Shown here piece by piece: positions 45,820 to 55,983 of a stretch of 64,000 bases of DNA. Each line of letters opens with the position of its first letter. The stretch's first letter is position 1. The position numbers were made by a program, and so were the translations under genes. This DNA is from Veillonellales bacterium (GTDB lineage Bacteria; Bacillota; Negativicutes; JAAYSF01), in assembly GCA_039680175.1 (NCBI GenBank), contig JBDKTO010000067.1, positions 1 through 64,000 on the forward strand, in the 5' to 3' direction. Under the pieces are notes generated by a model, which was not told the DNA's origin, searched no databases, and saw only the letters and a program-made list of their open reading frames with translations.

Positions 45820-46448
45820 TATTCCTTCACCCCTATTGCAGCCAAAATGGTACTTAATGATCCGGGGTCCGGAATAAGAAAGAAGTGACCTTTAACGCCA
45901 TTCGAATCAGTGGTAAATTCTGTCTCAATAACCAAGGCATGATCACCCATTTGCCCCAACTGAGCCAAAATAACACTCAAAATTGCCCCAGCCATATCCA
46001 TGGCCAGTGCAGGAATCGACGGCAACATTGTCATGTTTGTAAAGTAAGATAAAGCATTTAAATAAGCTCCGGCTAATATATTGCCAATTTCCATAAGGGC
46101 AGATTCGTCCATAGAGCTTAATGACGTCGTATATCCTTCCTGCCGTCCCATAAGCATATCGACTAAATAAAATGCACTGTCCCGGGGAAGTAAAAACAAG
46201 ATACTACTTGGTGCTGCGCCAAAAACGCGCAAATATACACCGGCAACCATTGCATCTGGCCCTCCCACCACATCCGGCACTTCCCCCAGTGGCATAATGG
46301 CAACCTGCGGAACTGTCATATCTATTTTCTGATTGATAATTTGAGATAAGGCAGTAGCCGCATTCCCTGCACCAACATTGCCGACTTCCCTCAGTGCATC
46401 TAATTGCAGCGTCGATAATTTTAACATATCATCGGACAATCTTTCCAC
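45819..46448 (-). CDS. cheC: CheY-P phosphatase CheC
   Basis: The 209-residue protein has two copies of the CheC/FliY active-site pattern: 'LREVGNVGAGNAATAL' and 'LMEIGNILAGAYLNAL', each with the Glu and Asn pair. It dephosphorylates CheY-P, helped by CheD. The start is uncertain: GTG 46448 or ATG 46427. Confidence 0.93.
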   Translation of the reverse strand: MERLSDDMLKLSTLQLDALREVGNVGAGNAATALSQIINQKIDMTVPQVAIMPLGEVPDVVGGPDAMVAGVYLRVFGAAPSSILFLLPRDSAFYLVDMLMGRQEGYTTSLSSMDESALMEIGNILAGAYLNALSYFTNMTMLPSIPALAMDMAGAILSVILAQLGQMGDHALVIETEFTTDSNGVKGHFFLIPDPGSLSTILAAIGVKE

Positions 46449-46492
46449 CCCACTTGAACTAAAATTCTTGCTTTTTTTAGCGCTTTTTAACG

Positions 46493-46960
46493 TTAGCTTA
46501 CTTTAACCTCTTGTCCAATTCCAATAATCGCTTCTAAATTCAACAAAATCAGCAGTCGGTTGTCCTGTTTTCCCACGCCGCTGAGATATTTAGTCGAAAC
46601 GCCACCGACAACAGTATCCGGCGATTCGATATTCTCCCTGCTAATGGCAATCACTTCCGACACTGCATCCACAATCATTCCCACTGCAATGTCCTCGACT
46701 TTTACAATAATAATGCGAGTATCTTCCGTATCATCCTGATGCGGTAAATCAAGCCGTTTTTTTAAGTCAATTACCGGTAAAACACTGCCACGTAAATTAA
46801 TAACTCCTTCAATATAATCCGGAGTACGGGGCACCCGGGTAATATCCGTCATCCGTTTGATCTCCTGCACCTGTAAAATACTTATCCCGTATTCCTCGCG
46901 TCCTAATTTAAAAACAACGAGCTGTATTTCATCAGATGAATAAGTTTGTTCAGCCATCAT
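46493..46960 (-). CDS. cheW: Chemotaxis coupling protein CheW
   Basis: The 155-residue adaptor links receptors to CheA. It shows 'VVFKLGREEYGISILQVQEI' and 'VINLRGSVLPVIDL'. GGAGG precedes ATG 46960. It lies 14 bases after cheA. Confidence 0.96.
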   Translation of the reverse strand: MMAEQTYSSDEIQLVVFKLGREEYGISILQVQEIKRMTDITRVPRTPDYIEGVINLRGSVLPVIDLKKRLDLPHQDDTEDTRIIIVKVEDIAVGMIVDAVSEVIAISRENIESPDTVVGGVSTKYLSGVGKQDNRLLILLNLEAIIGIGQEVKVS

Positions 46961-46974
46961 TATTCCTCCCTTTA

Positions 46975-49017
46975 CTACATTAAGGAACCAATATCCAGAA
47001 TGAGCGCTACTTGCCCGTTACCAAGAATGGTGGCACCGGCAATTATTTTAATCCCCGCTAATAATTTCCCTAAGGTTTTGATTACAATTTCCTGCTGACC
47101 AATCAAGTTGTCAACGATAATTCCTGCTTTACTTTCTCCCATATGAACAATGACTACAAATAATTCTTCCTGCGGCTGACCGGATTCCTGGATATTCAAA
47201 ACATTTGCCAGACGAATAATCGGAATAATCTGTCCCCTTAATAAAATGACTTCCTGATTTTGAATCGTTTTAATATCATCAGTCGTAATATTTATGGTAC
47301 TGTCAATGGACCCTAAAGGAATCGCATAGATTTCCTTACTCACCTTAATAAGCAGGGCTTGAATAATGGCGAGAGTTAAAGGCAATCGAATCTTAAACCG
47401 GCTTCCCCCATTAATTTTTGTTTCTACGTCAACCATCCCGCCTAACGATTCAATTTTATTCTTGACAACATCCATCCCCACACCACGTCCGGAAACATCG
47501 GTAACGACCTCTGAAGTTGAAAATCCGGGCAAAAAGACTAACCGGACAGCCTCATTAGTATCCATTTTATCCGCATCTGCCTGAGAAATAAGCTCCTTTT
47601 CCACGGCTTTTTTCTTAATGATATCCGGATTAATACCCTTGCCGTCATCTTCCACCATAATAATCACATTATTACCTTCGTGGCGGGCGATCAGGCGAAT
47701 TTCACCAACAGGATCCTTCCCCTGTGCCTGCCGCTCTTCAGGATGCTCAACGCCGTGATCAATAGCATTTCGCAATAAATGCACTAAAGGATCGCCAATT
47801 TCATCAATAACTGTACGATCCAATTCCGTTTCTTCCCCCTGCATAATGAAATTTACTTCCTTATTTAATTCCCGTGACAGATCTCGAATCATCCGGGGAA
47901 AACGATTGAAAACCTGTCCTACAGGAACCATGCGTACTTTCATTACAACAGACTGAAGATCCGTTGTTACACGATCCATCTGCTCAATGGTTTCTACTAA
48001 ATCAGTCAACCGGTGAGTCAAGCCAATCTGCGCCAGCCGTGTCTTATTGATGACTAATTCTCCTACCAGGTTCAACAGTGAATCCAGCTTGTCAATATCA
48101 ACTCGAACCGACTGCCCGCCTTTGAGTCTTTTCTCCGTCCCGTTATGAACTACCGGGCGATGATTGGAATTATGCTCTGGCGTATGTTGTTCATTTTCCG
48201 CTTTGGCAGCTGCCTTAGCTTCAACCTTTTGTTCGGTAGGCGTTTCAGGCCGACTAGTCTCAGTCGGCTGCAAAGAAAGAACCGTAACTTCCTCTATTTC
48301 GGAAATAGATAAAATCGTTTGACGAACTTTATCCGGCTCGGAAGCAGTAATAAGAACAGCCTGGAAACTAAAATCAAAGTTCTCTTTTTCCAAATCTTCT
48401 ACCGGTGGTATACTGCGGATTACTTCACCGAGTTCATCCAATGCGTTCATCACCATATAAGCCCGCGCCGATTTAAGCAGGCAGCCCTCACGCAGATTGA
48501 TCTTCACTTCATAAGTTGCAAGGCCCTGCCCTTTCGCTGTTTCCATCAAAGAAAGCTCTTCCTCACTCAGCGTAAGCTTTGAAGTCCCAGCCGCCTCTTC
48601 TTTTTTTATCACCGGCTGCTGCGATGGTTTAGCTTCTTCCGTCTTGGACAGCAGCCGCAGTTTATTTAACAGCGGCTGGATATCTGCTGCCGAATCCTCG
48701 CCATTTGCCACACTTTCGATTAACTGTTCCAATGTATCAACACACTTAAATATTGTGTCAATAATATCGTGCCCGGCTTCCAGTTCCCCCTTGCGCAACA
48801 AATCCAAAACATTTTCCATCTCATGGGTTAGTTCCGCAATCGTATTGAATCCCATCGTTGCCGACATTCCCTTGATGGTGTGAGCACTGCGAAATATTTC
48901 ATCAAGCACTGATAAATTGCCAGGATCGTTCTCCAAATCAAGTATGCTGCGATTGAGTGCTTGCAAATGCTCACGCGATTCTTCGAGAAACATCCCCATA
49001 TATTGATTCATATCCAT
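46975..49017 (-). CDS. cheA: Chemotaxis histidine kinase CheA
   Basis: The 680-residue protein has the full set: P1 HPt with phospho-His46 ('RSAHTIKGMSATMG'), P2 and a linker, P3 dimerisation ('LDSLLNLVGELVINK'), P4 ATPase ('LLRNAIDHG' and 'GRGVGMDVV') and a P5 CheW-like domain. ATG 49017 is preferred over the upstream TTG. It phosphorylates CheY and CheB. Confidence 0.97.
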   Translation of the reverse strand: MDMNQYMGMFLEESREHLQALNRSILDLENDPGNLSVLDEIFRSAHTIKGMSATMGFNTIAELTHEMENVLDLLRKGELEAGHDIIDTIFKCVDTLEQLIESVANGEDSAADIQPLLNKLRLLSKTEEAKPSQQPVIKKEEAAGTSKLTLSEEELSLMETAKGQGLATYEVKINLREGCLLKSARAYMVMNALDELGEVIRSIPPVEDLEKENFDFSFQAVLITASEPDKVRQTILSISEIEEVTVLSLQPTETSRPETPTEQKVEAKAAAKAENEQHTPEHNSNHRPVVHNGTEKRLKGGQSVRVDIDKLDSLLNLVGELVINKTRLAQIGLTHRLTDLVETIEQMDRVTTDLQSVVMKVRMVPVGQVFNRFPRMIRDLSRELNKEVNFIMQGEETELDRTVIDEIGDPLVHLLRNAIDHGVEHPEERQAQGKDPVGEIRLIARHEGNNVIIMVEDDGKGINPDIIKKKAVEKELISQADADKMDTNEAVRLVFLPGFSTSEVVTDVSGRGVGMDVVKNKIESLGGMVDVETKINGGSRFKIRLPLTLAIIQALLIKVSKEIYAIPLGSIDSTINITTDDIKTIQNQEVILLRGQIIPIIRLANVLNIQESGQPQEELFVVIVHMGESKAGIIVDNLIGQQEIVIKTLGKLLAGIKIIAGATILGNGQVALILDIGSLM

Positions 49018-49034
49018 ATTGCCAACCCCCAATA

Positions 49035-50084
49035 TTATTTAGTCACTGACCTCACAATTTCTGCTGCAATATCAGATAACGGCGCCACTTTGTCGATTAC
49101 ACCAAGCTCAATAGCCGACTTCGGCATGCCGAAGACCACTGCAGTGGACTGATCTTCAGCAATCGTATAACCGCGTTGCTGTTTAATCAACTGCATCCCT
49201 TTTGACCCATCATGTCCCATACCTGTTAAAATTACTCCCACTGCCCGCTGCCCATACACTTTTGCCACTGATTCCAGCATAGGATCAACGGCCGGACGAT
49301 GACCGCCTACAGACGGATCCCGATTTAGCTTAACTACTTTCTGATTTCCCTCCTGCCTAACAATCATGTGATAATCGCCTGGCGCTATCAAAACCACTCC
49401 TGGCCGAATCACATCATTATTTTCAGCTTCTTTTACCCTTAAGGATGATAACGAATTTAACCGTTCTGCTAAAGATTTTGTAAAACCGGGAGGCATATGC
49501 TGCACAATAACAACACCGCAGGGGAGACTGCTTGGTAGCTTAGTAATAATCTCTTGCAAAGCTCGTGGTCCACCGGTTGATGTCCCAATTGCAATAATCT
49601 GATCACTATTTGCCATAGCCGGTGAAGGCGCAGCCTGCATCGGTCGAACAACTGCCGGCTCATCCGGTGATCTCTTCTTCAATTGTATAACATTCGCTTT
49701 TACAGCAGCACGACATTTAGCCAATATCTCCGTTTTAATTCCGGCGATACTGGATATCGAGCCTGCCGTCTTGGCCACAAAATCAACGGCACCCAGTTCT
49801 AACGCACGAATGGTTGCATCCGCACCATCACGGGTCAGACTGCTGATCATAACAACCGGGGTTGGCACATCCCGCATAATCACTTCCAGTGCCTTGATAC
49901 CATCCAAAACTGGCATCTCTACATCCATAGTGATCAAATCCGGCTTAAACCATTTTACTTTCTCAATTGCATCCTTACCATTTCGCGCCGCATCGACTAC
50001 AGTAAAATCAGGTTCAGCGGTAAAAAAATCCGACAATAGTTTACGCATAAAGGCAGAATCATCAACAATTAATATTTTTATCAT
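49035..50084 (-). CDS. cheB: Protein-glutamate methylesterase CheB
   Basis: The 349-residue protein has a receiver domain (phospho-Asp54 in 'ITMDVEMPVLDG') joined to the methylesterase with Ser in 'GTSTGGPRAL', His in 'VQHMPPGFT' and Asp in 'GMGHDGSKG'. It resets receptor methylation. Confidence 0.97.
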   Translation of the reverse strand: MIKILIVDDSAFMRKLLSDFFTAEPDFTVVDAARNGKDAIEKVKWFKPDLITMDVEMPVLDGIKALEVIMRDVPTPVVMISSLTRDGADATIRALELGAVDFVAKTAGSISSIAGIKTEILAKCRAAVKANVIQLKKRSPDEPAVVRPMQAAPSPAMANSDQIIAIGTSTGGPRALQEIITKLPSSLPCGVVIVQHMPPGFTKSLAERLNSLSSLRVKEAENNDVIRPGVVLIAPGDYHMIVRQEGNQKVVKLNRDPSVGGHRPAVDPMLESVAKVYGQRAVGVILTGMGHDGSKGMQLIKQQRGYTIAEDQSTAVVFGMPKSAIELGVIDKVAPLSDIAAEIVRSVTK

Positions 50085-50106
50085 ATATCTCCCACCATTT
50101 AATAAA

Positions 50107-50757
50107 TTATAAGCCTTTTTGCCGATGCTCCAATTGTTTTTTAAATATAAATTTAATGATTTTACGGCGAATCCCTTCCGGAATATCGATAAATTTTATA
50201 CTTATCCAAAATAAATTTCTTAAATCTTGAGGTTGTTCCATTCGAACAACTTTTCCTATCGTTTCTACTCTGCCAAATTCAGGAATATCAATCTGCAACC
50301 GAAGCTGAGAACCCAGTTTAAGCGGTTCTTTACAAATCGCCTGTATTCCTCCACCGCTAATATCTCTGGTAAAAACTTGCAGCAGACGCACCGAATTTTC
50401 CTCTGCTTCATCCTCAATTTCAATATTTACTGGTAAAACGGCATCAATACGGACAAAAGCACGTTGCTGGATTTTCCGGATATCCCGTGGCGGCGATGCA
50501 ATCCATACTGGCAGCGGTAAAATTTTTTTATCAATAAATGTGCTGGTAAAATGATATACAGCGCCATTATCAATCGCTTTTCCAAAAAATACAGTACCAG
50601 GACTTAGCAAAACAGGAACACTTTTATCCATTGGCATTGCCAGAATGATAGTTGTCGGGGTAATATCTTCAATACGGCTATGGTATTGCTGCTCACTTTT
50701 TTTCCCAAACATAATTTCCACTCGTTGATTAATTTTTAGAATGCGTTCCTCCGTAAT
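50107..50757 (-). CDS. YcgR/PilZ flagellar brake protein, probable ATT start
   Basis: A c-di-GMP receptor of about 216 residues: a YcgR-like N-terminal barrel ('RVEDIT'-like 'RIEDITPTTIILAMPMD') and a C-terminal PilZ domain with RxxxR ('QQRAFVRID') and D-x-S-x-x-G ('DISGGG'). It would slow or redirect flagella when c-di-GMP rises. No ATG, GTG or TTG stands behind the perfect AAGGAGG (50767-50773); the first suitable codon in frame is ATT 50757, giving 'ITEERILKINQRVEI', the family opening. The only upstream Met codons lie inside flhG. Confidence 0.85.
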   Translation of the reverse strand: MTEERILKINQRVEIMFGKKSEQQYHSRIEDITPTTIILAMPMDKSVPVLLSPGTVFFGKAIDNGAVYHFTSTFIDKKILPLPVWIASPPRDIRKIQQRAFVRIDAVLPVNIEIEDEAEENSVRLLQVFTRDISGGGIQAICKEPLKLGSQLRLQIDIPEFGRVETIGKVVRMEQPQDLRNLFWISIKFIDIPEGIRRKIIKFIFKKQLEHRQKGL

Positions 50758-50785
50758 GACATTTCTCCTCCTTGCCAGATTAAAA

Positions 50786-51673
50786 TTATCCCAGCATTCC
50801 CAAAAATCGGCGAAAAAATCCTTTAATTCCATTCGGCTGCGGCACATTGTCACCGTAGAGTAATCGGTAGGCAATATGTTCAATACAGCGAGCCGAAATT
50901 GTATCGGGAAAAGACAATAGCAGGGGTATTTGCTTTTTTACCGCTTTAATCATATTTCTATCTTCATAAATAAAACCTAGACTGTCTAATGGTAACCGCA
51001 AAAAACGAAAAGCGACTTTTATCAGTTTATCGACAACGACTTGTCCTTCGTCCATTTCTACAACACGATTGATTACCAAACGCAACGGAGCTGTGCCTTG
51101 ATGAGTCGCATAAGTTTTCATCATAGCATACGCATCCGTAATCGCCGTTGGCTCCGGCGTTGTAACAATAATCACTTCGTCGGCCGCCGTCACAAATTTT
51201 AACACGTTGCGATTTAAACCTGCCCCCGTATCAATCAGAATGATGTCCGCCCACTCGTCAAACGAGATGATTTGATTCATGAGATATAACAGCTGAGAAT
51301 CGTTTAAATTAGCCAGGTGGTAAATCCCGGAGCCGCCGGACATAAACTTTATACCTCTAGGTCCATCGGTGATTACATCAACCAGCTGCACTCCCTCTTC
51401 CAATAAATTCAAGATATTATAGGGTGTCGAACATCCTAAGACAACATCTACATTTGCCATGCCTAAATCAGCATCAATCACCAGCACCTTTTGGCCTAAC
51501 CCAGCCAGCGCCAATGCCAAATTAACGGTGAAATTAGTTTTACCAACTCCGCCCTTGCCGCTGGTAACAGTAATTACCCGTGATTTGGATTCATGATGCT
51601 TTATAATTGGACTCTTCAAACCCGCATTGGCGTTTTGCGCCATTTGCCGTAATTTCTCTGCTTGATCTCGCAT
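50786..51673 (-). CDS. flhG: MinD-like ATPase FlhG (YlxH)
   Basis: The 295-residue P-loop ATPase has the deviant Walker A 'SGKGGVGKTNFTVNLA' and 'VIDADLGMANVDV'. With FlhF it controls flagellar number and position. It lies 1 base downstream of flhF and before the PilZ gene. Confidence 0.95.
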   Translation of the reverse strand: MRDQAEKLRQMAQNANAGLKSPIIKHHESKSRVITVTSGKGGVGKTNFTVNLALALAGLGQKVLVIDADLGMANVDVVLGCSTPYNILNLLEEGVQLVDVITDGPRGIKFMSGGSGIYHLANLNDSQLLYLMNQIISFDEWADIILIDTGAGLNRNVLKFVTAADEVIIVTTPEPTAITDAYAMMKTYATHQGTAPLRLVINRVVEMDEGQVVVDKLIKVAFRFLRLPLDSLGFIYEDRNMIKAVKKQIPLLLSFPDTISARCIEHIAYRLLYGDNVPQPNGIKGFFRRFLGMLG

Positions 51674-51674
51674 A

Positions 51675-52769
51675 TTAATCCCTCAAAATCAGATTTGCCA
51701 ATTTATTCGGGCTGGCCAATTCAATATCATCAGGCACATTTTGCCCTGTGGTTACATATGACAGAGTCGTTGGAAACCGATACAGCAAATTTAAGACCGT
51801 CCCCAAATTACTGGCCTCATCTACCTTAGTAAATAAAAACTTTTGGGGTGAGCAAACAGAAAATTTATTGACAATTTCCAAAGCATCCTTATACTTGGTC
51901 GTTGTACTCAGGACAAGATGAGTTTCAATATAAGGATCTGCCCCTAGCAATGCTTGCAATTCAGCAAGCTGATACTGGTTGCGGGGACTTCGTCCCGCCG
52001 TATCAATCAGAATTAAATTTTTGTCCTGATGACGGTACAATGCAGCTTTCAATTCATCGGGAGAATATACAATCTCCAAGGGAACGCCAATAATATCCGA
52101 ATATGTCTTAAGCTGCTCGACTGCGGAAATGCGGTAAGTATCGGCGGTAATTAAGGCCACCTTGCACCCTTCTTTTAAGGCAAAATTTGCCGCCAATTTT
52201 GCAACAGTTGTTGTTTTTCCTACTCCGGTGGGCCCGATCAGCGCCACTGTCTTACATCCGGCAACCGGAATTGTAATTCCATCAACCTTTTGCAGGTAAT
52301 TCATGATACGGTCAATAAGCAGCTGGCGAATCATTCCGGAATCGCTGCCAATAATCGATTTTTCATCCGGCAGCCCTTTGATTAAGTTCTCAGCAATTTG
52401 TCTATCAATATCATTTCGGACCAATGTATCCAAAAATGGTGAAATTTGTTTATCCGAATTAGGCATTTTATATAATACCTGTTCCAGCATTTTACGCATA
52501 TTCGCAATTTCCAGCTGAAGTGCCGTAACTTTTGTATTGCTTTCTTCTCTTACAGGTTGTGCCCCACGCGATTCTTTTACTTCCATAGCAGCGGCAGCAG
52601 GCGTATCAATCGCAGCCATCACCTCCACCATTTCTTTGGAAAAAAATCCTAAAAAGCCTCCCTTACGCAACCGCCTGGTGTGAAGAATGACGGCATCGCG
52701 GCCTAAATCACTTTTTACTTGGGTCATTGCATCCTGCATGGAGCAAGCGGTGAATACTTTAACTTTCAA
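51675..52769 (-). CDS. flhF: Flagellar SRP-like GTPase FlhF
   Basis: The 364-residue protein has an N-terminal B region and the SRP-type NG GTPase domain ('GPTGVGKTTTVAKLAA', 'LITADTYRISAVEQL', 'LIDTAGRSP'). It sets flagellar position. The TTG start overlaps the flhA stop. Confidence 0.95.
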   Translation of the reverse strand: MKVKVFTACSMQDAMTQVKSDLGRDAVILHTRRLRKGGFLGFFSKEMVEVMAAIDTPAAAAMEVKESRGAQPVREESNTKVTALQLEIANMRKMLEQVLYKMPNSDKQISPFLDTLVRNDIDRQIAENLIKGLPDEKSIIGSDSGMIRQLLIDRIMNYLQKVDGITIPVAGCKTVALIGPTGVGKTTTVAKLAANFALKEGCKVALITADTYRISAVEQLKTYSDIIGVPLEIVYSPDELKAALYRHQDKNLILIDTAGRSPRNQYQLAELQALLGADPYIETHLVLSTTTKYKDALEIVNKFSVCSPQKFLFTKVDEASNLGTVLNLLYRFPTTLSYVTTGQNVPDDIELASPNKLANLILRD

Positions 52770-52770
52770 T

Positions 52771-54834
52771 TTATAATTTCACCATCCCCAGTGCCTGCAC
52801 CTCTATTTTTGATTCCAGTTCGGAGTAAGACAATACAATCAGATTCGGTGCAACACGGTCAGTTAATTTATGAAAATATAGTCTTACAGAAGGATTTGTC
52901 AGCACAATGGGCTGATAACCCAATCCGGTTAATTTAGGAAGTTCCTTGGTGAGACTGTTTATAACTGCTTGCATGGTATTAGGTTCCAAAGCTACATAGG
53001 AGCCGCGTTCCGTACGCTGAACCGCGGCAGAAATCTTCTCTTCCAGCTGGGGATCAACCGTTAAGCAAGTTACCATATTGTTTTGCGCATATTGACGGGA
53101 AATCTGCCTGCCTAAAGCATGGCGAACATATTCGGTTAATATTTCCGTATCTTTGGTTATCTGGGCATAGTCCGCCAATGTTTCCAGAATCGTAACCATG
53201 TCCCGTATGGAAACTCTTTCCTCTAAAAGGTTTGCCAAAACCTTCTGAATATCTCCAATAGATAATAGACCGGGCGTCAACTCTTCTACAACCGCAGGGT
53301 TACTCTGTTTTACCGCATCAACCAGGGTTTGTGCTTCCTGGCGGCCAAGAATTTCAGCTGCATGAGCTTTAATCACTTCTGTCAGATGAGTCGTCAATAC
53401 AGAAACCGGATCAACAACCGTATACCCTGCCAATTCCGCTTGCTCCCGGCTGGCTTCCTGAATCCAAAGAGCCGGCAAGCCAAAAGCAGGCTCGACTGTC
53501 TCGACTCCCGCCAGTTCTTCGGTAACCGATCCGGGATTCATTGCCAAATAGTGATCAAGTAATAATTCGCCCTTGGCAATCTCTATCCCTTTTAATTTTA
53601 TAACATATACATTGGGTTTCAGCTGGATATTATCGCGAATACGGATTGTAGGAACAATAAGTCCCAATTCCAAAGCGCACTGGCGACGAATCATAACAAC
53701 CCGATCCAGCAAGTCGCCACCCTGACCGACATCAACCATGGGAATTAAACTATAGCCAATCTCCAGCTCCATGGGATCTACCTGGAGCAGAGAAATAATA
53801 TTTTCCGGCTTGCGGACTTCTTCTTTTTCCTGTTCCTCCTGCTGGGCTAATTCGGTTTGAGTAGCGGAATGAACCGATTTATGCAAGGAATAACCGATGC
53901 CCCCGGCTAAAAGGCTGAGCACAAAGAAAGGAATTCCGGGTAATCCTGGTACCAGCCCTAATAATGCCAACACTCCGGCGGCAACGAGAAATACTCGGGG
54001 ATTCGTAAAAATTTGGCTGACGATATCATAACCGAGATTCGCATCAGAGGACGCTCTGGTAACAACAATCCCAGTCGCAGTAGAAATCATTAATGCCGGT
54101 ATTTGATTGACCAGGCCCTCGCCTACTGTTAACAGCGTATAACTCTGCAAAGCCTGCAGCACATCCAAATGGCGCTGCACCATTCCAATCACAAAGCCAC
54201 CGACAATATTAATAATAATAATAATAATGGCAGCGATGGCATCCCCTTTTACAAACTTACTGGCACCATCCATAGCTCCATAAAAATCAGCTTCCCGTTG
54301 AATCTTTTTTCTTCGCTGCCTCGCCTCGGCATCCGTAATGGCGCCTGAATTCAAATCGGCATCAATGCTCATCTGCTTACCGGGCATGGCATCCAAAGTA
54401 AAACGAGCGGCAACCTCGGCCACCCGCTCTGCCCCGCGGGTAATTACGATAAACTGAATAATAATAAGAATAACAAATACGATAAATCCGACAACCGCAT
54501 TACCACCTACAACAAAATTGCCAAAAGCCATAATGACTTCTCCCGCATAGCCATTCAGCAAAATCAAACGGGTGGAAGAAACATTAAGGGCTAAACGAAA
54601 TAATGTGGTAATTAATAATAAGGAAGGAAATACGGAAAATTGCAGTGGTTCCACATTATAAATAGCCACCATTACAATAACGAGAGCAAAGGTGATATTA
54701 AATGATAATAACAAATCCAGCAAAAAGGCCGGCAGCGGAATAATCATCATGATAACTACCGTAATAATGGCAACTGCGATCATAATATCACTATATTTTA
54801 ACAGCTTGGTAAATGGTGAGGCTTGAGTAGCCAA
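52771..54834 (-). CDS. flhA: Flagellar export component FlhA
   Basis: The 687-residue protein has about eight transmembrane helices in the first half and a large cytosolic domain. The signatures 'RFTLDAMPGKQMSIDADL' and 'KGDAIAAIIIIIINIVGG' belong to the FHIPEP family. It is the core of the type III export gate. TTG 54834 behind AAGGAG. Confidence 0.97.
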   Translation of the reverse strand: MATQASPFTKLLKYSDIMIAVAIITVVIMMIIPLPAFLLDLLLSFNITFALVIVMVAIYNVEPLQFSVFPSLLLITTLFRLALNVSSTRLILLNGYAGEVIMAFGNFVVGGNAVVGFIVFVILIIIQFIVITRGAERVAEVAARFTLDAMPGKQMSIDADLNSGAITDAEARQRRKKIQREADFYGAMDGASKFVKGDAIAAIIIIIINIVGGFVIGMVQRHLDVLQALQSYTLLTVGEGLVNQIPALMISTATGIVVTRASSDANLGYDIVSQIFTNPRVFLVAAGVLALLGLVPGLPGIPFFVLSLLAGGIGYSLHKSVHSATQTELAQQEEQEKEEVRKPENIISLLQVDPMELEIGYSLIPMVDVGQGGDLLDRVVMIRRQCALELGLIVPTIRIRDNIQLKPNVYVIKLKGIEIAKGELLLDHYLAMNPGSVTEELAGVETVEPAFGLPALWIQEASREQAELAGYTVVDPVSVLTTHLTEVIKAHAAEILGRQEAQTLVDAVKQSNPAVVEELTPGLLSIGDIQKVLANLLEERVSIRDMVTILETLADYAQITKDTEILTEYVRHALGRQISRQYAQNNMVTCLTVDPQLEEKISAAVQRTERGSYVALEPNTMQAVINSLTKELPKLTGLGYQPIVLTNPSVRLYFHKLTDRVAPNLIVLSYSELESKIEVQALGMVKL

Positions 54835-54852
54835 ATGACTTCGCTCCTTCTA

Positions 54853-55983
54853 TTATGACAACCGTTTTTTGAGGCGGTATACATAGGCCAGAACTTCGGC
54901 GACCGCCTTATATAATTCCGGCGGTACGCTGTCCCCGATTTCAGCTGCGCTGTACAGAGCCCGGGCCAAAGGTTTATTTTCAACAATGGCAACACGATAT
55001 TCCTTCGCCGTTTCTTTAATCCGCTGTGCCATAAAATCCTGCCCTTTTGCCACAACGATGGGTGCCGCCATGCTTTTTTCGTATTTCAGCGCAATGGCAA
55101 GGTGAGTAGGGTTGGTCACAATTACATCCGCTTTTGGTACTTCCTGCATCATACGCTGCATGGCCATTGCCCGCTGGCGTTCTTTAATCTTGCCCTTAAT
55201 TTGCGGATCACCTTCGGATTGTTTAAATTCCTGTTTGATTTCGTGTTTTGTCATTTTAATACTTTCACGATACTCCCAGCCTTGATATAAATAATCCAAT
55301 GCAGCCAGAATAATCATAACGGCACTAACTTGAAAGGCTAAATCAAGTATTAACTCAGCCACAAAATGTAGCGAATCAATCAATTCTATCTCAATTAAAT
55401 TCGGCAGCTCCACCGTTTCTTTTGAAATAAAGCGATAAATAAAATATCCGATAATTGCTATTTTAAATAAAGACTTAAAAAGTTCCACAAGAGATCGTTT
55501 GGAAAAAAGTCTGCCAAAACCGGATATGGGATTTAACCGATCAAGCTGGGGCATTAAAGGTTCGAGGGAAAAAACAAAACCGACCTGAACAAAATTCACC
55601 GCTAATGCTGTGACTAATATAGCCAGCATCACCGGCAGCGCCGTTTTTAGAAGAACAATAGAGCCGTTAATAAATAGAAGCTGTACCGAATTGATTGTGA
55701 AATCTGCAGTGTAACAATTGGAAAATATTAACTGCATGTACCCGGTAAGCTCCTCATAGATAAAGGAACCTACCACCTTAAGTGTAAAAAAAGCTACTAA
55801 TAAAATAAAGGCTGAATTCAATTCCAGACTGTGGGCAACTTGTCCTTTGTTTCGTGCTTCCTCTTTGCGTTTAGGTGTTGCTTCTTCGGTTTTTTCCTCG
55901 TTAAAAAGCTGTAAATCAAAAGAGTAGCCCCTAACTTCATTGAAAACTGGATAAGAGACGGTAAATGTCTTTATACATTCCAT
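54853..55983 (-). CDS. flhB: Flagellar export switch protein FlhB
   Basis: The 376-residue protein has four membrane helices and a cytosolic domain with the NPTH autocleavage motif ('VIVTNPTHLA'), which switches export from hook to filament. It opens with 'DLQLFNEEKTEEATPKR'. ATG 55983 overlaps fliR by 47 bases, and no later start codon precedes the conserved opening. Confidence 0.95.
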   Translation of the reverse strand: MECIKTFTVSYPVFNEVRGYSFDLQLFNEEKTEEATPKRKEEARNKGQVAHSLELNSAFILLVAFFTLKVVGSFIYEELTGYMQLIFSNCYTADFTINSVQLLFINGSIVLLKTALPVMLAILVTALAVNFVQVGFVFSLEPLMPQLDRLNPISGFGRLFSKRSLVELFKSLFKIAIIGYFIYRFISKETVELPNLIEIELIDSLHFVAELILDLAFQVSAVMIILAALDYLYQGWEYRESIKMTKHEIKQEFKQSEGDPQIKGKIKERQRAMAMQRMMQEVPKADVIVTNPTHLAIALKYEKSMAAPIVVAKGQDFMAQRIKETAKEYRVAIVENKPLARALYSAAEIGDSVPPELYKAVAEVLAYVYRLKKRLS

